DNA from: Sulfurospirillum sp036802865
GTDB lineage: Bacteria; Campylobacterota; Campylobacteria; Campylobacterales; Sulfurospirillaceae
Direction: 5' to 3'
NCBI RefSeq assembly: GCF_036802865.1
Contig: NZ_DAIRVK010000005.1
Coordinates: 186,001-250,000 of the forward strand
Length of the DNA stretch: 64,000 nucleotides
Shown: positions 8,833 to 17,051 of the stretch, piece after piece
Position numbering within the stretch: the first letter of the stretch is position 1
How the letters are laid out: every line of letters starts with the position of its first letter
Notes under the pieces: generated by a model
What the model saw: the letters and a program-made list of their open reading frames with translations, nothing else
Databases searched by the model: none
What the model was told of the DNA's origin: nothing
Translations under genes and position numbers: made by a program

Positions 8833-9171
8833 TTAAACAGCTTCGTTATCAAGCTCACCGGTCCTGATACGAACACTTTTCTCGATAGCGGAAACAAAAA
8901 TCTTTCCGTCACCGATTTTGCCAGTGCGTGCACTTTTGACGATAACGTCAATGACTTTGTCAACGAGTTCGTCAACAACAACCACTTCGATTTTAATTTT
9001 TGGTAAGAAGTCAACGACATACTCAGCGCCTCTGTAAAGCTCTGAGTGTCCTTGTTGTCTACCATAACCTTTTACTTCACTGACGGTCATACCTGTGATG
9101 TCAAGTTCCGCTAAAGCGTCTTTTACGTCTTCAAGTTTGAATGGTTTGATAATTGATTCGATTTTTTTCAT
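8833..9171 (-). CDS. glnK: P-II nitrogen regulatory protein
   Basis: A 112-residue signal protein that binds ATP/ADP and 2-oxoglutarate and gates ammonium uptake. The T-loop reads YRGAEYVVDFLPK with the Tyr51 uridylylation position present, and KIGDGKIFV is the conserved B-loop. It lies 12 bp downstream of amtB in the same operon, which supports glnK over glnB. The order amtB then glnK is the reverse of the common glnK-amtB order. Whether Tyr51 is modified in this organism cannot be told, as glnD is not in the window. Confidence 0.93.
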   Translation of the reverse strand: MKKIESIIKPFKLEDVKDALAELDITGMTVSEVKGYGRQQGHSELYRGAEYVVDFLPKIKIEVVVVDELVDKVIDVIVKSARTGKIGDGKIFVSAIEKSVRIRTGELDNEAV

Positions 9172-9183
9172 TTTAGATCCTTA

Positions 9184-10509
9184 TTATCTTAAGTTGAAGG
9201 CTTTTTCGCCGTGTTCTACTTCATCCAAACCTTGTGACTCTGCATCCGCGCTTACTCTTGCACCACCTGTTAGGACAGAAGCAATTTTAAAGACAATCGC
9301 TGTAGCGATCGCTGTATAGACGATAGTTACAATGATACCTTCGATTTGAATCATTACTTGATCAGCGTTACCGTAGAGTAAACCTTTACCAAGCTCGTTA
9401 ACTTCTGGGTTTGCAAAAATACCTGTTGCAAGTGCACCCCAGATACCAGCAACACCGTGAATTCCAAATGCATCGAGTGAGTCATCGTATTTTAGCGCTT
9501 TTTTAAGACCATTTACACCGTAGAATGCGATGATACCAGCAACCGCACCAATGATAAGTGAAGCACCTGTGTCAACAAAACCTGCCGCTGGAGTGATCGC
9601 AACAAGACCCGCAACGATACCAGAAGCGATACCAAGCAATGTAAACTTTTTGTATGTGATGTACTCAATTGTCATCCAAGCAAGCGCTGCAACAGCTGCT
9701 GCTGTATTGGTTACAAGGAATGCACTCGCCGCAATACCATCAGCTCCTAATTCACTACCAGCGTTGAATCCAAACCAACCGAACCATAACATACTCGCAC
9801 CTAGTACTGTAAGCGTTACAGATGAAGGGAACATTGCTTTACCAAAATCTGCACGTTTGCCAAGCATAAGCGCTACCACTAAGCCTGCAACACCTGCATT
9901 GATGTGAACAACTGTACCACCCGCAAAGTCAAGAACGCCAAGTTTTGATAAAAATCCACCGCCCCATACCCAGTGAGCAATAGGAGCATAAACCGCCAGA
10001 ATCCAAATAGCCGCAAAGACGATCCATGTTGAAAACTTCAATCTCTCGATGATTGCACCGCTTGCAAGTGCCACCGTAATGCCCGCAAAGGTCATTTGGA
10101 ATGCCACAAAAAGAAGCACAGGAATGCTACCTGTTGCCCAAAGGTCTGTGACCTTAATGCCACTTAGGAAGAGACTATCAAAACCGATAACACCACCGAT
10201 ATCTGTACCAAATGCCAAGGTGTAACCAGCGATTACCCAAACAACGGCTGCTACGATGTAACCCATAACACTCATAGCAATGGTGTTAAGTAAGTTTTTA
10301 GAGCGAGACATGCCGCCGTAAAAGAGTGCCAAACCTGCTGGTGTCATTAACATAACGAGTGCAGTAGCTGTTAAAACCCACGCTGTGTTACCAACGTCAA
10401 GAGTTAAAACCTTTTCTGCGACGTCTGCCGCTTCTGGAGCTGCTTCTTCCGCAGCCCACAATGCTGATACAGGCAACAATGTTGCGAGAGAAAGTAGTTT
10501 ACTTCTCAT
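9184..10509 (-). CDS. amtB: ammonium transporter
   Basis: A 441-residue Amt/MEP/Rh channel with a cleavable-looking signal peptide (LLSLATLLPVSALWA) and eleven expected membrane helices. Family sequences include MTPAGLALFYGGMSRSKN, AHWVWGGGFL (first pore His), GFNAGSELG and DAFGIHGVAGIWG (second pore His). It is followed 12 bp later by glnK, whose T-loop would plug the channel when nitrogen is plentiful. A 10-bp-arm palindrome at 10575-10597, 66 bp before the start, is a candidate operator. Confidence 0.96.
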   Translation of the reverse strand: MRSKLLSLATLLPVSALWAAEEAAPEAADVAEKVLTLDVGNTAWVLTATALVMLMTPAGLALFYGGMSRSKNLLNTIAMSVMGYIVAAVVWVIAGYTLAFGTDIGGVIGFDSLFLSGIKVTDLWATGSIPVLLFVAFQMTFAGITVALASGAIIERLKFSTWIVFAAIWILAVYAPIAHWVWGGGFLSKLGVLDFAGGTVVHINAGVAGLVVALMLGKRADFGKAMFPSSVTLTVLGASMLWFGWFGFNAGSELGADGIAASAFLVTNTAAAVAALAWMTIEYITYKKFTLLGIASGIVAGLVAITPAAGFVDTGASLIIGAVAGIIAFYGVNGLKKALKYDDSLDAFGIHGVAGIWGALATGIFANPEVNELGKGLLYGNADQVMIQIEGIIVTIVYTAIATAIVFKIASVLTGGARVSADAESQGLDEVEHGEKAFNLR

Positions 10510-10574
10510 GAAATCCTCCTAAAATGTTGAACTGATGAAATTGTATCACTTGTGCGATTTTAATATGTCCACTC

Positions 10575-10597
10575 AACTGATTAAAAATTAATCAGTT
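10575..10597. promoter_or_regulatory. palindromic operator candidate between amtB and opgB-like gene
   Basis: AACTGATTAA and TTAATCAGTT are perfect 10-bp arms around a 3-bp AAA spacer. The site lies 66 bp before amtB and about 80 bp before the divergent 10680 gene. There is no T-run, so a terminator is unlikely. Confidence 0.5.
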
Positions 10598-10639
10598 TGG
10601 AAAAATAACAAATTTCTCTACAAATTTTTAACAACAAGA

Positions 10640-10645
10640 TATAAT
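10640..10645 (+). promoter_or_regulatory. -10 element upstream of the 10680 gene
   Basis: TATAAT 35 bp before the start codon in an AT-rich stretch. Confidence 0.45.
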
Positions 10646-10679
10646 ACCATCCTAAAATCAAAGAGGATTCAAAACAACA

Positions 10680-12617
10680 ATGAATAACATGCTATGGTTA
10701 TCCGCAGTACTTTTTTTAATCGCATTATTTACTTCTAAAAATCGTACACGTACACAAAAGAGTGCGCTTATAGGTGCTGTATGTATTTTTACTTATATGA
10801 TTATCAGTGCTTTTTATATTGTCTCCAATTATTTTACAGGAGAAGGCATTAACGATGCTGTTATCTTTCATCTTCGCTATGGATTGGAAGGTTCAGGGTT
10901 TGGTGATTATTATTTAATCATTGCAGCTGGCGTAGGACTTTTTATAGCGAGTTTAGCGCTTTCAATTTTCTATTATCGTTTAGTGAAAAATGATGTTTTT
11001 GAACACCATCATAAACTAAAACATGCTATCTCTGTTGCAGCGCTCATGCTCTCATTGGTTTTACATCCAACCGTTCGTTTTGGATTTGACAATACGCTTA
11101 AGGCTTTAGGTTTTGAAAACCCTCTAAGCCTTCAGTACAGTTTTAGTGATTATTACCAAGAACCCTCTTTAACATCTACGAGTGATGAGCACCCTAACTT
11201 GGTCTATATTTTTGCAGAAAGCTTTGAAGATACCTATTTTGATGAGAAAATTTTTCCTTCACTCGTAACGGCATTGCGTCCTATTCGAGAACAAAGCACG
11301 TCTTTCACACAGATAAAACAAGCCCAAGGAACGAGCTGGACGATAGCAGGAATGACTTCTGTGATATGTGGTCTTCCCTTAGTCACACCATCTACCGATG
11401 CCCATTCTGCTCAAGGTAACTCTATGTCAAAAATGAGTACCTTTTACTCCGGTGCTGTGTGTATGAGTGATATGCTTCATAAAGAAGGCTATAAACTGAT
11501 TTATCGTAGCGGTTCTCCTTTAGAATTTGCAGGGGTCGATAAACTCTACAAAACCCATCAATTCGATGATGTTAAGGGAATAAAAGAGCTTAAACCATTG
11601 CTTCAAAACCCAAGTTATCAAACACCATGGGGCTTGTATGATGATACCTTATTTGACATTGCGATGAACGACTTTAAAAAAGCTTCTAAAAGCAAACAAA
11701 AATTCGCGATGTTTCTCTCCACTATGGACACACACCATCCTTATGGTCATGTCTCAAAAAGTTGTAAAGCGCAACAGTATAAAGATGGAAGCAACTCTAT
11801 GCTCAATGCTGTTATCTGTTCGGATGAACTCATTGCGAAGTTTATTAAGCAGATTGGAGAATCTCCGTATGGTAAAAATACGATTATCGTTGTAGGCTCA
11901 GACCACCTTGCTATGCACAATATGGCGATTGATGACCTTATGAAGGGTGAGCGCCGCAATCAATTTATGATTATCGATCCAAGGGCAACGAGTGGTCAAA
12001 AAGTGGAAAAAGTAGGGACAACACTGGATATCGGTGCAACACTATTGCCATTTTTAGGCTATAACGCACAGTTAGGACTCAGTCGCAATCTTTTAGGAGA
12101 AGACATCTCATTAAAAGCGACATTTGACAATTTTGATCAAATTTTGAGTGCATGGACGAAAGAGATTGGTCGCTTTTGGGAATTCCCCAAAATAGAGCAA
12201 GATGTGGTACTAAACAGCAACAAAAATAATCTCAAAATAGGCTCAACACTGTATAAATTTCCAATACTTCTACGTTTAAGTGAAAATTTGGAAGTCAGCC
12301 CTTTCTTTGAAGTAAAAATCAAATTTTTTGAGACAGCTAAACTGTTTGGTTACTTGCATGACTATCATGCCAATGATGCGTTTTTGTGGGTTGATAAATG
12401 TTCACGCATAACAGCATTATCGTCTGAAAACAATACCTCTTTCAAAAGTAAATATTGCTTTTCGTATGGCAAGCTAGGTGGTGACATCACGATGGGCCCT
12501 TTAGATACTGATAAAACACTCAGTGTTGAGACATTAAATCAAACCCTGACTCTTCCCTATGAAGATGACAAAGCAATGCTTAGAAGAGAAAATTTGACGA
12601 AGATTCAAGAGAAGTAA
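10680..12617 (+). CDS. OpgB/LTA-synthase-like phosphoglycerol transferase, membrane sulfatase fold
   Basis: A 645-residue protein with an N-terminal membrane part and a periplasmic alkaline-phosphatase/sulfatase-fold domain. The segment GEGINDAVIFHLRYGLEG and the block GTSWTIAGMTS, carrying the putative Thr nucleophile, resemble E. coli OpgB (MdoB), which moves phosphoglycerol from phosphatidylglycerol to periplasmic glucans. ESFEDTYFD and VVGSDHLAMHN provide metal ligands. It is about 120 residues shorter than E. coli OpgB. No opgGH glucan-synthesis genes are nearby, so the acceptor is unknown. It ends 4 bp from the convergent transporter gene. A phosphoethanolamine transferase is a weaker alternative. 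Confidence 0.75.
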   Translation: MNNMLWLSAVLFLIALFTSKNRTRTQKSALIGAVCIFTYMIISAFYIVSNYFTGEGINDAVIFHLRYGLEGSGFGDYYLIIAAGVGLFIASLALSIFYYRLVKNDVFEHHHKLKHAISVAALMLSLVLHPTVRFGFDNTLKALGFENPLSLQYSFSDYYQEPSLTSTSDEHPNLVYIFAESFEDTYFDEKIFPSLVTALRPIREQSTSFTQIKQAQGTSWTIAGMTSVICGLPLVTPSTDAHSAQGNSMSKMSTFYSGAVCMSDMLHKEGYKLIYRSGSPLEFAGVDKLYKTHQFDDVKGIKELKPLLQNPSYQTPWGLYDDTLFDIAMNDFKKASKSKQKFAMFLSTMDTHHPYGHVSKSCKAQQYKDGSNSMLNAVICSDELIAKFIKQIGESPYGKNTIIVVGSDHLAMHNMAIDDLMKGERRNQFMIIDPRATSGQKVEKVGTTLDIGATLLPFLGYNAQLGLSRNLLGEDISLKATFDNFDQILSAWTKEIGRFWEFPKIEQDVVLNSNKNNLKIGSTLYKFPILLRLSENLEVSPFFEVKIKFFETAKLFGYLHDYHANDAFLWVDKCSRITALSSENNTSFKSKYCFSYGKLGGDITMGPLDTDKTLSVETLNQTLTLPYEDDKAMLRRENLTKIQEK

Positions 12618-12621
12618 AGAT

Positions 12622-13485
12622 TTACTTTCGGATACGATCTCCGTAAAGATTAATCACCAATCCTGAGACAATTAAAAAAGCGGCGAGGAGTTTCCAGCCA
12701 GGAAGCGCTTCGCCCACTAAAATAGCGGATGAAGAGAAGCCAAAAACAGGTACAAGCAGTGTAAATGGCGCTACGGTGGTTGCAGGGTATCGGCTCAGTA
12801 AGAAACTCCAAATAGCAAAACCAAAAAGTGTGACAGGATAAACCAAGTAAGCAATAGAGCTAATGCTAAGCCATGAGAGCGTGATGAAGGTTTGTACATT
12901 CCACATATGCGACTCCAAGGTAAATGAAAGAGCGAGTAGAAAAGGAAGAGAAAGTAAGCTTCCCCACACAACAAGGCTGAGCATATCAACATGCCCAATG
13001 CGTTTAGAAACAAGATTACCTATTGCCCATGAAAGCGCTGCACACTCGACTAAAAAAAGCCCGAAAAGATTGACATCGCCTCCTGTATGAAACCCTACAA
13101 AAACGATGCCAGAAAAAGCCACACTCGCTCCAACTGTTTTGGCAAAGGTCATCTTCTCTTTGAAAAAAATGACCGCTAAAATGGCGGTAAAAAAGACTTG
13201 TGTTTGCAGACTTAAAGAGGCGATTCCAGAGCTAACACCCACATACATTCCTGAAAATAAAAATGAAAAATCAAGTACAAACATACTCAAGGAATAGAAA
13301 AAAAGCATTTTCCATGAAGTATTGGGGCGTTTAAGAAAAAATACCGCGGGAAAAGCGGCAAAAAAGAAACGTAAAAATGTAAGCATCAGTGGAGGAATTT
13401 CTTTGAGTGCAACTTGAATCACTACAAAATTAATTCCCCAAATGGCGACAACACTGAGCGCAAGCAAAATATATTTTACAGGCAT
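12622..13485 (-). CDS. EamA/DMT family transporter
   Basis: A 287-residue membrane protein with ten predicted helices in two EamA repeats. Family features are VAIWGINFVVIQVALKEIPP at the start, LRFFFAA, and the second-half ECAALSWAIGNLVSKR. EamA proteins mostly export amino acids or metabolites; the substrate is not readable. An AAAGG ribosome site precedes the ATG. It lies 12 bp downstream of the LysE-type exporter on the same strand, so the two probably form an export operon. Confidence 0.85.
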   Translation of the reverse strand: MPVKYILLALSVVAIWGINFVVIQVALKEIPPLMLTFLRFFFAAFPAVFFLKRPNTSWKMLFFYSLSMFVLDFSFLFSGMYVGVSSGIASLSLQTQVFFTAILAVIFFKEKMTFAKTVGASVAFSGIVFVGFHTGGDVNLFGLFLVECAALSWAIGNLVSKRIGHVDMLSLVVWGSLLSLPFLLALSFTLESHMWNVQTFITLSWLSISSIAYLVYPVTLFGFAIWSFLLSRYPATTVAPFTLLVPVFGFSSSAILVGEALPGWKLLAAFLIVSGLVINLYGDRIRK

Positions 13486-13497
13486 ATAACAGACCTT

Positions 13498-14118
13498 TTA
13501 ATGATTGCTAATCGCAAGTTTAACACCAAAGACAATGAGTGCTATACCTGCTAGGCGAGTAGCAACTCTACGAGCGAAGGGAAAAGCTTTGAGTTTGTGT
13601 GCAACGGTATTGCCTAAAAGGACTAAAAGGGTTTGATAGACAAGGCTTATAAGGCTTACATGTACTATCATCGCGATCAGCGTAGAAGTTGTTGCATCGG
13701 GACGTAAAAAAAGGGGGAAAAACGCTACAAAAAAGAGCATGACTTTAGGATTTGTGATACTTACAAAAAAAGCTTGCCTAAAATAGACCCATGCGGATCT
13801 TTTGGGTTCTTCTTGATTCTGTTGTGAAGAAAATTTTGTGCGTACTAAACTGATGCCAAGCCATATAAGATAGGCGGCACCGAAGTATTGTAAAAGTTCA
13901 AAAAGAAAAGGATTTTGTTGCATAAGTGCTGCAAGTCCTGCAAGGGCTGCTATCATAAACACAAAATCACCTAAGAGTGTTCCAAAAACTGCTCCAAGTC
14001 CTGCTTTCAGACCATTACGTGCCGTAGCATTTAAAATGGCAATGGTTCCAGCCCCAGGGATCAGTTGAAAGACAAAAATAGCTACAATAAAGCTATAATA
14101 GTTTTGAATGTCAAACAT
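13498..14118 (-). CDS. LysE/RhtB family translocator
   Basis: A 206-residue membrane protein with about six helices and the family signature at the N-terminus (LIPGAGTIAILNATARNG) plus GDFVFMIAALAGLAAL. This family exports amino acids such as lysine, homoserine or threonine. The ATG at 14118 is chosen because AAGGAG lies 5 bases before it; a GTG two codons upstream has no room for a ribosome site. First gene of a likely two-gene operon with the EamA transporter. Confidence 0.85.
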   Translation of the reverse strand: MFDIQNYYSFIVAIFVFQLIPGAGTIAILNATARNGLKAGLGAVFGTLLGDFVFMIAALAGLAALMQQNPFLFELLQYFGAAYLIWLGISLVRTKFSSQQNQEEPKRSAWVYFRQAFFVSITNPKVMLFFVAFFPLFLRPDATTSTLIAMIVHVSLISLVYQTLLVLLGNTVAHKLKAFPFARRVATRLAGIALIVFGVKLAISNH

Positions 14119-14210
14119 AGGCACTCCTTGATTAAGAATGGGTTTATTATACTCCGATTGTAAAAAAGGGATTGCTTAAATTTAGTCCTTTTTTTGTCAT
14201 ACATTTTTCT

Positions 14211-14216
14211 TATAAT
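14211..14216 (+). promoter_or_regulatory. -10 element upstream of the chemoreceptor gene
   Basis: TATAAT about 106 bp before the start at 14322, implying a leader of about 100 nt. Confidence 0.4.
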
Positions 14217-14321
14217 GTACAAACAAAGCGATACTTTATGCAGAATGAAATAGAATGTTAGCGCTGTAAAAAAGCGTTTTTACGTGATCTTATCAAGATT
14301 ATAGAGGGTAAGGGGAAGTAC

Positions 14322-15503
14322 ATGAGCGTTAATCTACTGTTAATTGGTGCAAATGATGCAACAACTGAGGAGCTGGTCTCATTGGTAGATGCAACACTTT
14401 CGAAAAGCGCTGTTTATCAAAAAGCTACTTTAAGCAACTATCAAAATTATGATCCTACCAAGTATGATTTAATTGTCTGTTTTGCCAATCGCTATGATGA
14501 AATGGTGAAAAAATATGGCAAAGAAAAGGTTATTTCTGTCGAGTTTGTACCACCTACCGATTTTTTTGTGGCAGTCAGTCGTATTCCTGCGGGTGAAAAA
14601 GTTGCGATTTTTAACAACAGTACTTCTGGTGCTAATGTTCTTTTGAAATTTTTGAAATTTTACAGACTCGATCATGTAAGCTATCGTGTTGTACCGTTTG
14701 ATGAGTGTAGCGATAATGAAACAAGGGAAGCCTTGGGTGAATCTCCGTATATTATCGGTACCGATGGATACGTTTCATCGGGTAAAACACTTTACACAAA
14801 ATACAGTAGCTATTTACGTCCTGATGTCACCGTTATGCCAAGTCCTCCTCGTACTGCTACGGCTGAGAGTGTCAGTGGTTTAGCGCAAATTGTAACGGCG
14901 ATTAATAGTGATAAAGCGCTCCAAGAAGCGCGCAATATCTCTAAAAAATTGGCAGAACAAACCAAAGAAATTTCACTTATAACTCAAAATGCTTCTAAAT
15001 CTATCGAAGATACTGCCAATACAATTGTCATTGTAAATACGAAGCTTGCCGCCGAAGTTCAAAATGTTCAAGTAACCAATACAATGGCACAAGAGTTGAC
15101 TGAGGCAGTGGATCAAATCGGTAATATTACTACTGCAATAAAATATATTGCCAGTGAAACCAACCTTTTAGCACTGAATGCAACGATTGAAGCAGCGCGC
15201 GCTGGGGAACATGGACGTGGCTTTGCCGTTGTGGCAAGTGAAGTACGTAAGCTCTCAGATCAAAGTAATAAATCAACGGATAACATTCGCCTTTCCATCA
15301 TGGATGTTCAAAAAGTGGTTGATCAAATCGTGCCTGCTTTGCAACGTACGGTTGATGAAATTATTAAAACACAGTCTGAAGTAGAACGCATAAGTATTGC
15401 GGCACAAGAAGAGAGTCGCGCTATGAATGAGATTATTAAAAAACTTAATGTGATTGTTGATGTCTCAGAAGCACTGAATGTCGCGGAGAACAGTCACTCT
15501 TAA
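14322..15503 (+). CDS. soluble chemoreceptor (MCP signalling domain)
   Basis: A 393-residue chemoreceptor with no membrane segment or HAMP, so it should be cytoplasmic. The C-terminal half (about 200-385) is a coiled-coil hairpin with the canonical tip ETNLLALNATIEAARAGEHG followed by RGFAVVASEVR. The N-terminal 190 residues form a separate alpha/beta domain (DLIVCFANRYDEM, EKVAIFNNST, PYIIGTDGYVSSG). Its layout resembles PrpR N-terminal or periplasmic-binding-like sensor domains; that is a weak inference. A terminator follows at 15509-15534. The adjacent Liv-type binding protein may be coincidental. Confidence 0.85.
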   Translation: MSVNLLLIGANDATTEELVSLVDATLSKSAVYQKATLSNYQNYDPTKYDLIVCFANRYDEMVKKYGKEKVISVEFVPPTDFFVAVSRIPAGEKVAIFNNSTSGANVLLKFLKFYRLDHVSYRVVPFDECSDNETREALGESPYIIGTDGYVSSGKTLYTKYSSYLRPDVTVMPSPPRTATAESVSGLAQIVTAINSDKALQEARNISKKLAEQTKEISLITQNASKSIEDTANTIVIVNTKLAAEVQNVQVTNTMAQELTEAVDQIGNITTAIKYIASETNLLALNATIEAARAGEHGRGFAVVASEVRKLSDQSNKSTDNIRLSIMDVQKVVDQIVPALQRTVDEIIKTQSEVERISIAAQEESRAMNEIIKKLNVIVDVSEALNVAENSHS

Positions 15504-15508
15504 TCCAA

Positions 15509-15534
15509 AAAGAAGAGACGTTACTCTCTTCTTT
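15509..15534 (+). terminator. terminator after the chemoreceptor gene
   Basis: Perfect 9-bp arms AAAGAAGAG / CTCTTCTTT followed by CAC and a T-rich run. Confidence 0.7.
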
Positions 15535-15648
15535 CACTTCTTTTTTATCCCTTTAAATGTGTAATATTTTCCCTAGAAATGAGTTTTTTGAGTCAATCAT
15601 AATCTTCATTGTGTTAGACTTTCTCAGGAATTTTTTAAAGGAGAAAAG

Positions 15649-16767
15649 ATGCGTTCTTTTATGACACTGTTAAGTCTTGCTGCTGTTATGGCAACAAGTA
15701 TGTTAGCAAAAGAGATCAATGTTGGTATTATTTTGCCGATGAGTGGGGCACTTGCGGGTTATGGTCAAGTAGCGTATGAAGGTGTGGAGCTTGCCAATGC
15801 ACTTCAGCCAAAACTTAAAAATGGCGATACCATCAAACTTGTTTTGGTTGATACCAAAGGCGATAAAGTAGAGTCAGCTAACGCTACGACAAGACTTATT
15901 ACGTCTGATAAAGTTGTAGGAATTATCGGTGAGATGATTAGCACCAATACAGCTCAGATTATCTCTATTGCAGAGAAAAAGCAGATACCTGTTATTGCCC
16001 CTGCGGCAACCAATGACAAACTGACTGAAAATAAAGTTTATGCCAATCGTGTCTGTTTTATTGACTCGTTTCAAGGAACGGTGGTTGCAAATTATGCTTC
16101 AAAAGATTTAGGGCTAAAAACAGCTGTCATTGTGACCGATCAAGCACAAGTGTACTCTTTAGGTCTTGCAAAAGCCTTTACGCAGGCATTCACACAAAAC
16201 GGTGGGAAAGTGCTTAAAGAAGTGCGTGTAAGCTCTGGCGATAAAGATTTTAAAGCGGTCATCTCTCAAATCAAAGCACTCAATGCAGACTTTGTCTTCT
16301 TACCTTTGTATCATTCAGAAGCTTCGATGATTAAGCGTCAAGCAAAACAAGCCGACTTTAACAAACCATTCTTTTCAGGCGATGGCGTTGCCAATCAAAC
16401 GTTTATCGACTTAGGTGGGGACGCTGTTGAGGGGTATATGTTTACCGATGCATTTGATCACAGCGCACCTCCAACCAACAAATCAAAAGATTTTATCGCT
16501 GCGTATGAGAAAAAAACAGGCAAAAAAGAGTTGAACTCATTTACTGCTTTAGGTGCGGATGCCTATAACATTATGGTCGATGCGATGAATCGTTGTGCGA
16601 ATCCAGAAGACAGCGTTTGTATTAACACAGAAATCCGTAAAACGTCAAAATTTGAAGGTGTTTCAGGCTTTATCAGCATTGACGATAAAGGAAATGCAAC
16701 CCGTTCCGCTGTTATCAAAGAGATCAAAGGCGGCAAAGCCGTTTACAAATCTACAGTTAATCCTTAA
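15649..16767 (+). CDS. Liv-type ABC transporter substrate-binding protein
   Basis: A 372-residue periplasmic binding protein of the branched-chain amino acid family (LivJ/AmiC-like). A signal peptide (SLAAVMATSMLA) is followed by the family opening INVGIILPMSGALAGYGQ. PVIAPAATNDKLT, FVFLPLYHSEA and FTALGADAYN are typical later blocks. No livHMGF permease or ATPase genes lie nearby, so it is an orphan, either sharing a distant transporter or feeding a chemoreceptor or kinase. AAAGGAG precedes the ATG. A hairpin terminator follows at 16781-16805. Confidence 0.88.
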   Translation: MRSFMTLLSLAAVMATSMLAKEINVGIILPMSGALAGYGQVAYEGVELANALQPKLKNGDTIKLVLVDTKGDKVESANATTRLITSDKVVGIIGEMISTNTAQIISIAEKKQIPVIAPAATNDKLTENKVYANRVCFIDSFQGTVVANYASKDLGLKTAVIVTDQAQVYSLGLAKAFTQAFTQNGGKVLKEVRVSSGDKDFKAVISQIKALNADFVFLPLYHSEASMIKRQAKQADFNKPFFSGDGVANQTFIDLGGDAVEGYMFTDAFDHSAPPTNKSKDFIAAYEKKTGKKELNSFTALGADAYNIMVDAMNRCANPEDSVCINTEIRKTSKFEGVSGFISIDDKGNATRSAVIKEIKGGKAVYKSTVNP

Positions 16768-16780
16768 TTAACCATCAAAA

Positions 16781-16805
16781 CCAAAGGGGCATTTTGCCTC
16801 TTTGG
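16781..16805 (+). terminator. hairpin after the Liv-type binding protein
   Basis: CCAAAGGGGCA / TGCCTCTTTGG arms with one mismatch and a TTT loop. There is no T-run, so this is a weak intrinsic terminator. Confidence 0.5.
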
Positions 16806-16845
16806 ACTACTCATAACCTTTTAGCCTCTCCTTACCAAAGTTTTG

Positions 16846-17038
16846 ATAACATAATAATAGACTTCTTTCATAACCCATTGGAACAAGAGATGTGAGACAT
16901 AGCACATCACTTTTTAAAACTAAAAACATCGCCATAGCTTTGGCTATGACTCAATTTTGAGTTTTAAAAATTAACGCACTCTGTTCACACTCTTTATATT
17001 CCAAGGGTTATAAAAGAAGTCTAGCATGTTATAACATA
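16846..17038. repeat. nested inverted-repeat element upstream of metH
   Basis: Long inverted arms at 16859-16883 and 16999-17022 pair over about 24 bp with few mismatches, from AGACTTCTTT to AAAGAAGTCT. Inside them, TTTTTAAAAC (16911-16920) pairs perfectly with GTTTTAAAAA (16961-16970). Two small hairpins fill the centre: CATAGC/GCTATG at 16933-16948 and ACTCAA/TTGAGT at 16949-16962. The direct repeat ATAACATA flanks the structure at 16846-16853 and 17031-17038. No ORF is present. It is either a MITE-like element with an 8-bp duplication or a structured metH leader RNA. Confidence 0.6.
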
Positions 17039-17051
17039 CTAGGAACACCAC

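Noticed and set aside
9530..9907. Long plus-strand frame opposite amtB
   Set aside because: It is antisense to a well-supported transporter gene, has no ribosome site, and its composition mirrors the amtB repeats.
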